A stretch of DNA of 10,304 bases from Chloroflexota bacterium (lineage in GTDB: Bacteria > Chloroflexota > Dehalococcoidia > Tepidiformales > Tepidiformaceae). A program made the translations under genes and the position numbers. Location: contig CAUJEQ010000307.1 of NCBI GenBank assembly GCA_963169135.1, forward strand, positions 1 through 10,304, given 5' to 3'. The first letter of the stretch is position 1. Each line of letters starts with the position of its first letter. This document shows, in pieces, positions 1-6,717 of the stretch. The notes under the pieces are model-generated. The model saw nothing but the letters and a program-made list of their open reading frames with translations, ran no database searches and was not told the DNA's origin.

Positions 1-1446
1 CCCGAAGACATGCAGCGCATGAAGGACATGGTCCGCGACCTCAACCAGATGCTGCAGGACAAGATGGCCGGCAAAGAGCCGAACTTCGACCAGTTCATGC
101 AGCAGTACGGCGACCTCTTCGGCGACAACCCCCCCAAGTCCCTCGATGAGCTCATCCAGCAGATGCAGCACCAGATGGGCCAGATGCAGTCACTCCTCGA
201 TTCCCTCCCCGGCGAGATGCGCCAGCAGCTCCAGGACCTCCTCGGCGACAAGATGGGCGACTCCGAGCTCCAGCAAGCCCTCAACGAGCTCGGCCAGAAC
301 CTCGAGTACCTCTACCCCATGCGCGACCTGCGCAACCAGTACCCCTTCCGCGGCGATGAGGAGATCGACCTCCAGTCCGCCATGAACCTCATGGACCAGA
401 TGCAGTCCATCGACGAGCTCGAACGCCAGCTCGAACGCACCCAGTACGGCGGCGAGATCGACGACATCGACGCCGACAAGCTCGAAGACCTCCTCGGCCC
501 CGAGGCCCGCGAGACCCTTGACCAGCTCAAGCAGTTCCTCGAAATCCTCGAAGAGGCCGGCTACATCCGGAAGAAGGGCAACCAGTGGGAGCTCACTCCC
601 CGCGGCACCCGCAAGATCGGCCAGCGCGCCCTCATCGAGATCTACAACCAGCTCAAGGCCGATTCCTTCGGCAAGCACGAAATCCGCGATACCGGCTCAG
701 GCGGCGAACGCACCGACACTACGAAGAAGTACGAGTTCGGCGACCCGTTCCTCCTCGATATTCAGAAGACCATCATGAACTCGATGTATCGGGAGGGCCC
801 CGGTACCCCCATCCACCTCAAGCCCGACGACTTCGAGGTCGAACGCACCGAGCTCCTCACCCAGACCTCCACCGTCATCATGCTCGACCTCAGCTGGTCC
901 ATGGCCCTCCGCGGCAGTTTCCAGGCCGCCAAGAAGGTCGCCCTCGCCCTCAACAACCTCATCTCATCCCAGTACCAGCGCGACAGCCTCTACATCATCG
1001 GCTTCAGCGCCTACGCCCGCGAACTCAAAGCTGAGGAGCTGCCCTACGTCCGCTGGGACGAATCGGTCCTCGGCACGAACATGCACCACGCCCTGATGAT
1101 CGCCCAGAAGCTCCTGGCCAAGCACACCCAGGGCACCCGCCAGATCATCATGATCTCCGACGGCGAACCCACCGCCCACCTGGAAAAAGGCCGAAGCTAC
1201 TTCGCCTACCCGCCCAGCCCCATCACCATCCGCGAGACCCTCAAGGAAGTGAAGCGCTGCACCCAGAAGGGCATCACCATCAACACCTTTATGCTCGACC
1301 GGAACTACTACCTCAAGGAGTTCGTCAACCAGGTCGCGCGCATCAACAAGGGCCGCGTCTTCTACACCACCCCCGACAAGCTCGGCGAGTACATCCTCGT
1401 CGACTACGTCGCCAGCAAGAAGAAGAAACTGAGCGGTGTCGGCTAA
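1..1446 (+). CDS. VWA domain protein (CoxE / Mg-chelatase-subunit-D-like), 5' end outside window
   Basis: The frame is open from base 1 and the first ATG is at 10, so the true start is probably upstream. Numbered from that ATG, residues 1-280 form a Gln/Met/Leu-rich, mostly helical region of low complexity with charged repeats. From about 285 on there is a von Willebrand factor A domain. Its metal-ion-dependent adhesion site is visible: DLSWS at 293-297, the Thr of GTNMHH at 356, and the Asp of ISDGEP at 384. Proteins of this design usually work with a MoxR-type or Mg-chelatase-type AAA+ ATPase to remodel or load metals into a client. The partner would be expected just upstream, outside the window. 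Codons are strongly C-ending (ctc, gcc, atc), typical of the core genes here. The VWA assignment is firm; the client and pathway are unknown. Confidence 0.88.
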   Translation, partial: PEDMQRMKDMVRDLNQMLQDKMAGKEPNFDQFMQQYGDLFGDNPPKSLDELIQQMQHQMGQMQSLLDSLPGEMRQQLQDLLGDKMGDSELQQALNELGQNLEYLYPMRDLRNQYPFRGDEEIDLQSAMNLMDQMQSIDELERQLERTQYGGEIDDIDADKLEDLLGPEARETLDQLKQFLEILEEAGYIRKKGNQWELTPRGTRKIGQRALIEIYNQLKADSFGKHEIRDTGSGGERTDTTKKYEFGDPFLLDIQKTIMNSMYREGPGTPIHLKPDDFEVERTELLTQTSTVIMLDLSWSMALRGSFQAAKKVALALNNLISSQYQRDSLYIIGFSAYARELKAEELPYVRWDESVLGTNMHHALMIAQKLLAKHTQGTRQIIMISDGEPTAHLEKGRSYFAYPPSPITIRETLKEVKRCTQKGITINTFMLDRNYYLKEFVNQVARINKGRVFYTTPDKLGEYILVDYVASKKKKLSGVG

Positions 1447-1687
1447 CACAGACTGGAGGGAAACCTGGAGCGCGCCGCTCGTTTTCGCCATCTCGATCGT
1501 CGTCATGCTGTCTTCGCTGACGAATGTGCCCCTGATGGCGGCCGGGTTCTCGCTTGTGCTCTTCGCGACGGCGGTTTGGGCGCTGCGGACCCGGCCATTG
1601 CCCGCCAGGGCGCGCCCCGTCATGGTGCTCGAAGCAGTCGTCCTCGCCGCCATCGCCGCCGCAGCCACATGGCTCGTGCTGAGCTGA
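1436..1687 (+). CDS. small hydrophobic membrane protein 1 (83 aa)
   Basis: This starts at a GTG that overlaps the end of the VWA gene by 11 nt, which suggests translational coupling. The product begins MSANTDWRETWSAPLVF. Two to three hydrophobic stretches follow (about residues 13-31, 34-49 and 61-83), with a basic loop (RTRPLPARARP) at about 51-61. It is therefore an integral membrane protein of unknown function. Its layout (Trp-x-x-Pro near the start, then PL..A.F, then a W/Y-x-LR..RP loop, then an Ala/Val-rich last helix) is shared with the 79-aa protein at 2256-2495, suggesting the two are paralogues. The start could lie slightly differently because no strong Shine-Dalgarno sequence is seen. 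Confidence 0.68.
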   Translation: MSANTDWRETWSAPLVFAISIVVMLSSLTNVPLMAAGFSLVLFATAVWALRTRPLPARARPVMVLEAVVLAAIAAAATWLVLS

Positions 1688-1701
1688 CGTGGCCCGTCCC
1701 G

Positions 1702-1716
1702 GGAGTGATACACTCC
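1702..1716. promoter_or_regulatory. perfect inverted repeat in front of the antitoxin gene (candidate operator/promoter)
   Basis: GGAGTG-ATA-CACTCC is a perfect 6-bp inverted repeat with a 3-bp centre, ending 4 bp before the antitoxin ATG. A TANNNT box (TACACT, 1709-1714) lies inside it, 6 nt before the start codon. Type II toxin-antitoxin operons are usually autoregulated at such palindromes. That this site is the operator, and that the transcript is leaderless, are inferences. Confidence 0.5.
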
Positions 1717-1720
1717 TGTC

Positions 1721-1948
1721 ATGAAGACACAGGAAGAGCTGCGGGCTGAGTACGACCGCCTGTTCGAGGCCGAGGACTACGCCGCCGCCGGAAAGGTGCT
1801 CGACCTTATCGAGCCCATCAGCGACGAGGAGTGGCTCAAGATCCTGCACTCGGCTCCGGAAACCGACGAACCGGTGCCGGAGTTCATTCGTGAACGTTCC
1901 CGCGTGCTCGACGCAATCCTGGCGAAGCGCGGCCGTCGAGCCGGATGA
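1721..1948 (+). CDS. putative antitoxin, unfamiliar family (75 aa)
   Basis: This is a small acidic protein encoded immediately before a RelE/ParE-type toxin, overlapping it by 4 nt (ATGA at 1945-1948). Order, size and overlap are those of a type II antitoxin. The sequence is rich in Glu/Asp and Leu (MKTQEELRAEYDRLFEAED and onward) and looks mostly helical, with a short basic tail AKRGRRAG. No ribbon-helix-helix, AbrB, Phd or clear helix-turn-helix motif is recognisable, so how it would bind DNA is unclear. It lacks a Shine-Dalgarno sequence, and a TACACT box sits 6 nt upstream. The antitoxin role rests on context; it could instead be an unrelated small protein. Confidence 0.65.
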   Translation: MKTQEELRAEYDRLFEAEDYAAAGKVLDLIEPISDEEWLKILHSAPETDEPVPEFIRERSRVLDAILAKRGRRAG

Positions 1949-2196
1949 GGCGTGAACTTCTCTGGTACCACGCCGGAGTTGAACAGATCGTCCAGGTCTC
2001 TGCCCGGAACGCCAGGCAGGCAACCCGGATCATGCTTGCCCTTCGGGACTTCGGCAACACCGGCAAGGTCGATCTCAAGAAGCTCAGCGGCTCGAACGAC
2101 TGGCGACTGCGTTCTGGGGACTGGAGGATCCTTCTGAAACTCGACGGTGACGTGGCCTGGGTCTTCGGGATTTCCGACCGTCAGGACGCCTACTAA
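1945..2196 (+). CDS. RelE/ParE-superfamily toxin (83 aa)
   Basis: The C-terminal half carries the family pattern: a KKLSGSNDWRLRSGDWRI block (about residues 45-62), a hydrophobic strand (LLKLDGDVAWVFGI), and the closing basic/acidic motif SDRQDAY. This matches the usual 'K-L-x-G ... W/Y-R-L-R-x-G-D-W/Y-R ... R-x-D-x-Y' arrangement of RelE/ParE toxins. The N-terminus has the expected helix (about residues 20-36, SARNARQATRIMLALRD). RelE members cleave mRNA on the ribosome and ParE members poison gyrase; the sequence alone does not decide which applies. The start ATG overlaps the stop of the antitoxin gene, which supports co-translation. Length is typical for the family. Confidence 0.82.
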   Translation: MRRELLWYHAGVEQIVQVSARNARQATRIMLALRDFGNTGKVDLKKLSGSNDWRLRSGDWRILLKLDGDVAWVFGISDRQDAY

Positions 2197-2255
2197 CCAA
2201 CGGTCATCCCCGGCCCACGAAAGCCTGGCGGCTCGGCACGAGCAGGGAGTACCTC

Positions 2256-2495
2256 ATGGCCACCTGGTTCATCCCCTTCTCCCTCGTCCTCATCATCCTC
2301 ACCCTGCCGCTTGCGGCCCGCGACCCCCTGATCGTCGCCCCGTTCTTCGTTGCCGCGGCCGGGTTCTCGGTCTACACACTCCGCGCCCAACGGCCGGCCG
2401 GGTTCCGCCGCGCAGCCCTCGTCGCGCAGGCAGCGATCATCAGCGTGCTCGCCGCCCTGTGGGTCACGTTCGCCGTCACCCTGCTCGTGACCTGA
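2256..2495 (+). CDS. small hydrophobic membrane protein 2 (79 aa)
   Basis: It has a good Shine-Dalgarno sequence (GGGAG, 6 nt before the ATG). The product (MATWFIPFSLVLIILTLPLA at the start) has three hydrophobic stretches at about residues 4-21, 26-43 and 55-78, and a basic loop (LRAQRPAGFRR) between the second and third. It is an integral membrane protein of unknown function. It resembles the 83-aa protein at 1436-1687 in size, in segment order and at scattered identical positions (W..P, PL.A, LR..RP). The two flank the toxin-antitoxin pair. Confidence 0.72.
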   Translation: MATWFIPFSLVLIILTLPLAARDPLIVAPFFVAAAGFSVYTLRAQRPAGFRRAALVAQAAIISVLAALWVTFAVTLLVT

Positions 2496-2553
2496 GCCGC
2501 CGCATTCACGCGTAGATAGGAACCACCACTATTGGCCCCGGCGGCTACTCGCC

Positions 2554-3810
2554 TCACGGTAGCGGCGTGCCGGCAGGGACAATCAGCGCCACCCCGGCGT
2601 CTGCCCTATACGTTCCTGCTGGAAGCGTCCCGCGGAACACCTCCGCCCAGGTGTTGGGAGCCTGCTCTCTCGGGCCAGATGCCCATGAGCCGCCGGTGGT
2701 GTCGCGTATGGTCACGGGCCCCAGCCCTGCCGCCTGCTGTGTGTAGATCACAATCGATTGAGCGCGGTCCCGGACTTCGAATTCGATTTGGGAGCCACCG
2801 AATGCATTACTCGCGAACGCCAGGCTCCCATCCGTGGCGTACTGGGCGGTGCCGCCGGCGCCTCTCGTATACAGCAGTTCGCCACTCGGACCGACCACTC
2901 TCAGTTCCTGAAAAGGCGGCAGACCATTGAACCCGTTCTTCGTTGGCGTCTCCGGCATCGGGATCGGAGGGTCAGGAAGCACGATGTCTGTCATGGAGCC
3001 CGGCAGGACATCGACTTCGAACGTGAGCACGCTGCCGTCCAGCCGGGCTGCGGTCGGAAGCATGTCGATGAACCAGAACTCGTAGTAGTTGAGTGTGTAG
3101 TCCTGCCTGAGCGTGGAGTCACAGGGGTTGGCTGCCGGGATGAGGACCGGGGCATTCTCGTTGTGCTGCACCCCGCTAAGCGCGACGTTCTGGATGTTCG
3201 CGCTCACGGCGCGCGGGAACACCTGATACACGCGGCTGAGGTAATAGGAGAAATAGGCCGGTGTTGGCCGCTCGCTTGTGGCGCCGTCCGAACCACTAAA
3301 GCGAGGAAGTTGGAAGGCCCCCGCCATCTCGGCGATCGCTGGACGCCGGAACGCCGTCGTGCCGCAACTGCGGAACGCGATGGCGGAATCCGCCGGCGGC
3401 GATGCCGTCCCCGTGGCTGACTGCCCGGCAGCGCCAGCTTCATCGTCCGTTAGGCCATCCCCGCTGCCCAGGGTGGCGGACGCAAGGACGGCTGCGGCAA
3501 GGATGATCGAACCGGCCGCTGCCAATCCCCCAACCTTCCATGCCGTCGCGGGGAGGAGCCCGAACGCCTTCGTTGCGCGATGAATCAGCCGTTCGGCCGC
3601 CGAAGGACGGCCGCGCCAGATGGCAACCGCCTCTTCGCGCGTGTCGCAGCCAAGCTTCGCCATGATTTCCCGCAGATGCCACTTCGCACCGTCGAGCGTG
3701 ATGCCCAGCTCCTGCGCCACTTCGAAGTTCGTCCGGCCGCGCGCAATCAACTCCAGCACCTGGCGTTGGCGATCGGTCAGTTGGGCGTGTGTGGCCCGTT
3801 CGCTGTCCAT
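2554..3810 (-). CDS. membrane-anchored LuxR-type HTH regulator with extracytoplasmic domain (418 aa)
   Basis: Residues 9-65 form a LuxR/GerE helix-turn-helix: LTDRQRQVLELIARGRTNFE, then VAQELGITLDGAKWHLREIM, then AKLGCDTREEAV. This normally binds DNA as a dimer. A single hydrophobic segment follows at about 93-115 (GGLAAAGSIILAAAVLASAT). The remaining 300 residues are Ser/Thr/Gly/Pro-rich with few long hydrophobic runs, as expected outside the membrane. The layout is therefore cytoplasmic DNA-binding head, one membrane span and outer sensor-like domain. LuxR HTHs are usually C-terminal, so the N-terminal position is notable. The outer domain is not recognised. Codon use is more relaxed than in gdhA. 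The gene converges with the small membrane gene at 2256-2495 and is 67 bp downstream of the SDR gene on the same strand. Confidence 0.8.
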   Translation of the reverse strand: MDSERATHAQLTDRQRQVLELIARGRTNFEVAQELGITLDGAKWHLREIMAKLGCDTREEAVAIWRGRPSAAERLIHRATKAFGLLPATAWKVGGLAAAGSIILAAAVLASATLGSGDGLTDDEAGAAGQSATGTASPPADSAIAFRSCGTTAFRRPAIAEMAGAFQLPRFSGSDGATSERPTPAYFSYYLSRVYQVFPRAVSANIQNVALSGVQHNENAPVLIPAANPCDSTLRQDYTLNYYEFWFIDMLPTAARLDGSVLTFEVDVLPGSMTDIVLPDPPIPMPETPTKNGFNGLPPFQELRVVGPSGELLYTRGAGGTAQYATDGSLAFASNAFGGSQIEFEVRDRAQSIVIYTQQAAGLGPVTIRDTTGGSWASGPREQAPNTWAEVFRGTLPAGTYRADAGVALIVPAGTPLP

Positions 3811-3877
3811 GGATGAAGGATGCTCGCGTCTGGCCGCTCTGTCCCTACACCATGGCGAAAATCACGAAATGTGGTTG

Positions 3878-4660
3878 TCACAGCAGTCCTTGCTCCCGGC
3901 AGAGGTCCTCATCGAACAGGATGTGCCCCGTGAACGTCGCCGGCTGCTCGCAAATCCAGCGCGTCCCCTTCGCCATCGCAACCGCTTCCTCGAACTCCAG
4001 ATCCGGGTTCGCCGGGTCGTTCTGCGCGAACACGTTGCCCGGTGTCTTGATCCGCCCCTGCGGCGAAAGCACGTTCACGGCAATCTTGTCGTCCTGCAAC
4101 TCCATCGCCAGTCCCTGCGAAAGCCGCTCCAGCCCGGCCTTGATCATCCCGTAGAACGCCCCGCCCCGGCGGCCCGCCGGGTAGGGCCCCGGCCCCGGGA
4201 ACACTCCCGCCCGCGACGACACGTTGATGATGTGCCCGCCCCCCACCTTCCGCAGGTGCGGCGCCGCCTCCCGCATCAGCAGGACCGGCCCGCGCAGGTC
4301 CACCTGCCAGATCAGGTCGATGTGCCGCGGCTGGATGCTCTCCAGCGTCCCCGGCACCAGGATCGCCGCGTTGTTCACCACGATGTCCAGCCGCCCGAAC
4401 GTCTCCACCGTCTTCGCCACCCCTGCCGCGATCGACTCCGGCTCGCGCATGTCCATCACGATGCCCTCGGCCTTCCCACCGGCATCGCGTATCGCCTGTG
4501 CCACCGAATAGATCGTCCCGGGCAGCCGTTTGTCCTTCACCTCGGTCGTCCGCGCGCAGACCGCCACCGCCACGCCTGCCCGCCCCAGTTCGAGCGCCAC
4601 ATCCGCGCCAATCCCGCGCGACGCCCCCGTTATCAGTGCCACTTTTCCGTTGAGTTCCAT
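3878..4660 (-). CDS. short-chain dehydrogenase/reductase (SDR), NAD(P)-dependent (260 aa)
   Basis: This is a classical SDR of the usual length. It has the Rossmann glycine motif TGASRGIG (11-18), an Arg just after the second strand (CARTT, R37) that favours NADP(H), the NNAA motif (96-99), the catalytic Ser (INVSS, 148-149) and YxxxK (Y170-GMI-K174). The position normally taken by the catalytic-tetrad Asn (V-N-x-x-G) reads V-D-L-R-G, with Asp121. This is a small deviation that could affect activity. The insert ARTTEVKDKRLPGTIY (36-51) resembles that seen in HSDL2/citronellol-dehydrogenase-like SDRs. The substrate cannot be told. It is divergent from the GntR-type gene at 4863, so regulation by that protein is possible. 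Confidence 0.9.
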   Translation of the reverse strand: MELNGKVALITGASRGIGADVALELGRAGVAVAVCARTTEVKDKRLPGTIYSVAQAIRDAGGKAEGIVMDMREPESIAAGVAKTVETFGRLDIVVNNAAILVPGTLESIQPRHIDLIWQVDLRGPVLLMREAAPHLRKVGGGHIINVSSRAGVFPGPGPYPAGRRGGAFYGMIKAGLERLSQGLAMELQDDKIAVNVLSPQGRIKTPGNVFAQNDPANPDLEFEEAVAMAKGTRWICEQPATFTGHILFDEDLCREQGLL

Positions 4661-4669
4661 AGCGCCCGG

Positions 4670-4675
4670 ATTCTA
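4670..4675 (-). promoter_or_regulatory. candidate -10 box of the SDR gene
   Basis: On the minus strand TAGAAT lies 9 nt before the ATG at 4660, and no Shine-Dalgarno sequence lies between. Transcription would begin at or next to the start codon (leaderless mRNA). No convincing -35 box is seen at 16-18 bp. The call is an inference from similarity to the boxes before the antitoxin, GntR and ferredoxin genes. Confidence 0.42.
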
Positions 4676-4849
4676 CTCCCGCAAAAGGAGGACCGGTCAC
4701 CCGTCTCGCGACGACGGCCGTCCCGCGCTTTCGTCCGTGACCCGTCGTGCAAGTCGGGAGCAGCGCCAACCCGCATCCGCGCTCCCCCCGAAACCCTCCG
4801 CGCCCCGGCGCCTCCTTGTTAACCCACCCGCTCTTCCCCGCCAACCCGT

Positions 4850-4855
4850 TATCCT
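4850..4855 (+). promoter_or_regulatory. candidate -10 box of the GntR-type gene
   Basis: TATCCT lies 7 nt before the ATG at 4863 without an intervening Shine-Dalgarno sequence, again pointing to a leaderless transcript. The palindromic GTTAAC at 4818-4823 lies near the expected -35 region and could be part of an operator. The rest of the 202-bp divergent region (4661-4862) is C-rich and shows no gene. Confidence 0.38.
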
Positions 4856-4862
4856 AGGACCA

Positions 4863-5186
4863 ATGGCACTGCGAAAACCCGGCAAGACCAAGGCCGACCT
4901 CGTCTACGAGGCCCTCCAGTCCGCGATCATGTCCGGGAACATCCGCGAGGGCGAACACCTCCGCCAGGAAGAAGTTGCCGCCCGCTGGGGCGTCAGCCAG
5001 ACCCCCGTCCGCGAAGCATTCCGCCGCCTCGAAAGCGAAGGCCTGGTCGAGCACGCCCCCAACCGAGGGGTGATCGTCCGGGGCATCCCCTGGGCCCCTC
5101 CACCCGCCCCGCTCGACGTGCTCGCCCGGCGCTGGGGCGAACTCGTGAAAGACCCTGAAAGCGTGCCTGGCAGCGACTTTCCGTAG
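4863..5186 (+). CDS. GntR-family winged-helix protein lacking an effector domain (107 aa)
   Basis: The open frame extends farther upstream, but homology begins at MALRKPGKTKADLVYEALQS, so the ATG at 4863 is taken as the start. A TATCCT box sits 7 nt before it. Residues 8-74 are a standard GntR/FadR-type winged helix: G-x-I-R-E-G-E-x-L-R-Q-E-E-V-A-A-R-W-G-V, then SQTPVREAFRRLESEGLVEH, then the wing APNRGVIVRG. FadR-type members continue for another 130-150 residues with an FCD ligand-binding domain. Here only about 30 residues rich in Pro remain (PWAPPPAPLDVLARRW to the end). The protein may bind DNA constitutively, depend on another subunit, or be a truncated remnant. It is read divergently from the SDR gene and upstream of gdhA, either of which could be a target. 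Confidence 0.82.
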   Translation: MALRKPGKTKADLVYEALQSAIMSGNIREGEHLRQEEVAARWGVSQTPVREAFRRLESEGLVEHAPNRGVIVRGIPWAPPPAPLDVLARRWGELVKDPESVPGSDFP

Positions 5187-5215
5187 CCGCAGCCAGGCGG
5201 AAACCGCTGGCGGCT
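5185..5215 (+). terminator. hairpin just after the GntR-type gene
   Basis: The outer arm AGCCGC (5185-5190) pairs with GCGGCT (5210-5215). The inner arm CAG-G-CGG pairs with CCGCTG around an AAA loop (5201-5203), with a 3-nt bulge and one extra G. The 12 pairs overlap the stop codon. No T-run follows, so it would be an atypical terminator or an RNA structure in the gdhA upstream region. Confidence 0.4.
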
Positions 5216-5269
5216 GGTGGCTCCCGTGGTTACTCTTGTGAAAACTTTCCCGAAACACAGGTGTAACAC

Positions 5270-5320
5270 ATGCGCACCCACCACTCCCAACTCCCCCGGC
5301 GCGGTGCCCCGTCGTGGTGA
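5270..5320 (+). CDS. possible 16-17-codon leader ORF upstream of gdhA
   Basis: An ATG with a Shine-Dalgarno-like AGGTG 6 nt upstream (5259-5263) opens a frame encoding MRTHHSQLPRRGAPSWW. Its TGA (5318-5320) overlaps the second of two tandem gdhA GTG codons in the arrangement GTGA. gdhA has no Shine-Dalgarno sequence of its own, so ribosomes finishing this ORF could re-initiate on gdhA. A TACTCT box (5231-5236) could be its -10. GTGT-A-ACAC (5261-5269) just before the ATG is a small palindrome. It is too short to judge by composition and could be chance. Confidence 0.35.
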   Translation: MRTHHSQLPRRGAPSW

Positions 5321-6660
5321 GCCTCGACGAACGCCTCGAAGCCGTCTTCCAGGAAGTGATCCGCCGCAACCCCGCCGAAGCCGAGTTCCACCAGGCGGTC
5401 CGCGAAGTCCTCGAATCCCTCGGCCCCGTCCTCGCCAAGCGCCCCGAGCTCGTCGAACGCAAGATCATCGAGCGCATCTGCGAGCCCGAGCGCCAGGTCA
5501 TCTTCCGCGTCCCCTGGCAGGACGATAGCGGCGAGATCCACGTCAACCGCGGCTTCCGCATCCAGTTCAACTCCGCCCTCGGGCCCTACAAGGGCGGCCT
5601 CCGCTTCCACCCCTCGGTCTACCTCGGGATCATCAAGTTCCTCGGATTCGAACAGATCTTCAAGAACGCCCTCACCGGCCTCCCCATCGGCGGCGGCAAG
5701 GGCGGTTCCGACTTCGACCCCAAGGGCAAATCCGAAGACGAGATCATGCGCTTCTGCCAGTCCTTCATGCTCGAACTCCACCGCCATGTCGGCGAGTACC
5801 AGGATGTCCCCGCCGGCGATATCGGCGTGGGCGGCCGCGAAATCGGCTACCTCTTCGGCATGTACAAGCGCATCACCAACCAGTACGAATCCGGCGTCAT
5901 CACCGGCAAGGGTCTCGGCTGGGGCGGCTCCCTCGTCCGCACCGAAGCCACCGGCTACGGCTCGGTCTTCTTCGCCGCCGAAATGCTCAAAGTCCGCGGC
6001 CAGGACCTCGATGGAAAGACCTGCATCGTCTCCGGCTCTGGCAACGTCGCCATCTACACCATCCAGAAGCTCGAACAGCTCGGCGCCAAGGTCATCGCCT
6101 GTTCCGATTCCGACGGCGTCGTCTACGACGATGCCGGCATCGACCTCGGGCTCCTCAAGCAAGTTAAGGAAGTGGAACGCACCCGCGTCTCCGCCTACGC
6201 CGAACGCAGGAAGGGCGCCCGCTACGTCCCCAACGGCAACATCTGGGAGGTCCCCTGCCAGGTCGCCTTCCCCAGCGCCACCCAGAACGAGCTCAACGGC
6301 AAGGACGCAGCCACCCTGGTGAAGAACGGCTGCCTCGCCGTCGCCGAAGGCGCCAACATGCCCACCACGCCCGACGGCATCCGCGCGTTCCTCGAAGCGG
6401 GTGTCGCCTTCGGCGTCGGGAAGGCCGCCAACGCCGGCGGCGTCGCCACCTCCGGCCTCGAAATGCAGCAGAACGCCAGCCGCGACTACTGGACGTTCGA
6501 ACACACCGAGGCCCGCCTCTCCCAGATCATGCGCGATATCCACCGCACCGTGTACGAGACCGCCGATGCGTACGGCGCACCCGGCAACTACGTCCTCGGC
6601 GCGAACATCGCCGGCTTCCTTCGCGTGGCCGACGCCATGCTGGCGTTCGGCGTCGTCTAA
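5314..6660 (+). CDS. gdhA: glutamate dehydrogenase, hexameric type, probably NADP(H)-specific
   Basis: This enzyme interconverts 2-oxoglutarate plus ammonium and glutamate in the cytoplasm, joining nitrogen assimilation to the TCA cycle. The 448-aa product follows the Escherichia coli GdhA type throughout in length and motifs: GPYKGGLRFHPSV with substrate-binding K93, GGGKGGSDFDPKGKS with catalytic K129, DVPAGDIGVGGRE with D169, the Rossmann motif SGSGNVA (240-246), and the late signature EGANMPTT followed by GKAANAGGVATSGLEM. The sequence after the second Rossmann strand (ACSDSDG) is close to that of NADP enzymes, but the cofactor call is an inference. The start is one of two tandem GTGs (5314 or 5317). 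The second overlaps the stop of a short upstream ORF. Codon use is strongly C-ending, as in an expressed core gene. A strong hairpin follows. Confidence 0.97.
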   Translation: MVSLDERLEAVFQEVIRRNPAEAEFHQAVREVLESLGPVLAKRPELVERKIIERICEPERQVIFRVPWQDDSGEIHVNRGFRIQFNSALGPYKGGLRFHPSVYLGIIKFLGFEQIFKNALTGLPIGGGKGGSDFDPKGKSEDEIMRFCQSFMLELHRHVGEYQDVPAGDIGVGGREIGYLFGMYKRITNQYESGVITGKGLGWGGSLVRTEATGYGSVFFAAEMLKVRGQDLDGKTCIVSGSGNVAIYTIQKLEQLGAKVIACSDSDGVVYDDAGIDLGLLKQVKEVERTRVSAYAERRKGARYVPNGNIWEVPCQVAFPSATQNELNGKDAATLVKNGCLAVAEGANMPTTPDGIRAFLEAGVAFGVGKAANAGGVATSGLEMQQNASRDYWTFEHTEARLSQIMRDIHRTVYETADAYGAPGNYVLGANIAGFLRVADAMLAFGVV

Positions 6661-6672
6661 CCAGGCCCATCG

Positions 6673-6700
6673 CGGGGAGCCCGGTTTACCCGGCTCCCCG
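6673..6700 (+). terminator. hairpin between gdhA and ferredoxin gene
   Basis: CGGGGAGCC (6673-6681) pairs perfectly with GGCTCCCCG (6692-6700) over 9 bp. A C/C mismatch and two more pairs lie inside, around a TTTA loop. It lies 12 nt after the gdhA stop. No T-run follows, but GC-rich genomes often use such stems for termination or mRNA stability. Confidence 0.55.
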
Positions 6701-6717
6701 GCCCGCTTCATGCGGCG

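Noticed and set aside
964..2023. Long minus-strand frames opposite the VWA and toxin-antitoxin genes
   Set aside because: They overlap genes with clear motifs and encode low-complexity Val/Gly/Arg-rich products.
2495..2546. AGCCGCC/GGCGGCT inverted repeat between convergent genes
   Set aside because: The 38-bp loop is too long and no T-run follows; it is not a convincing terminator.
3620..4822. A 400-codon plus-strand open frame across the LuxR-type and SDR genes
   Set aside because: It crosses two well-supported minus-strand genes and their spacer, and the product is Arg/Pro/His-rich without a domain.
4530..4862. N-terminal extension of the GntR-type frame
   Set aside because: It overlaps the SDR start and encodes a Ser/Arg/Pro-rich stretch unrelated to GntR proteins; homology starts exactly at the ATG at 4863.
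5230..6711. A 493-codon open frame antisense to gdhA
   Set aside because: It mirrors gdhA in a GC-rich, C-ending codon context. Its product is an Ala/Asp/Glu/Val repeat-like sequence with no domain, so it is a shadow frame.
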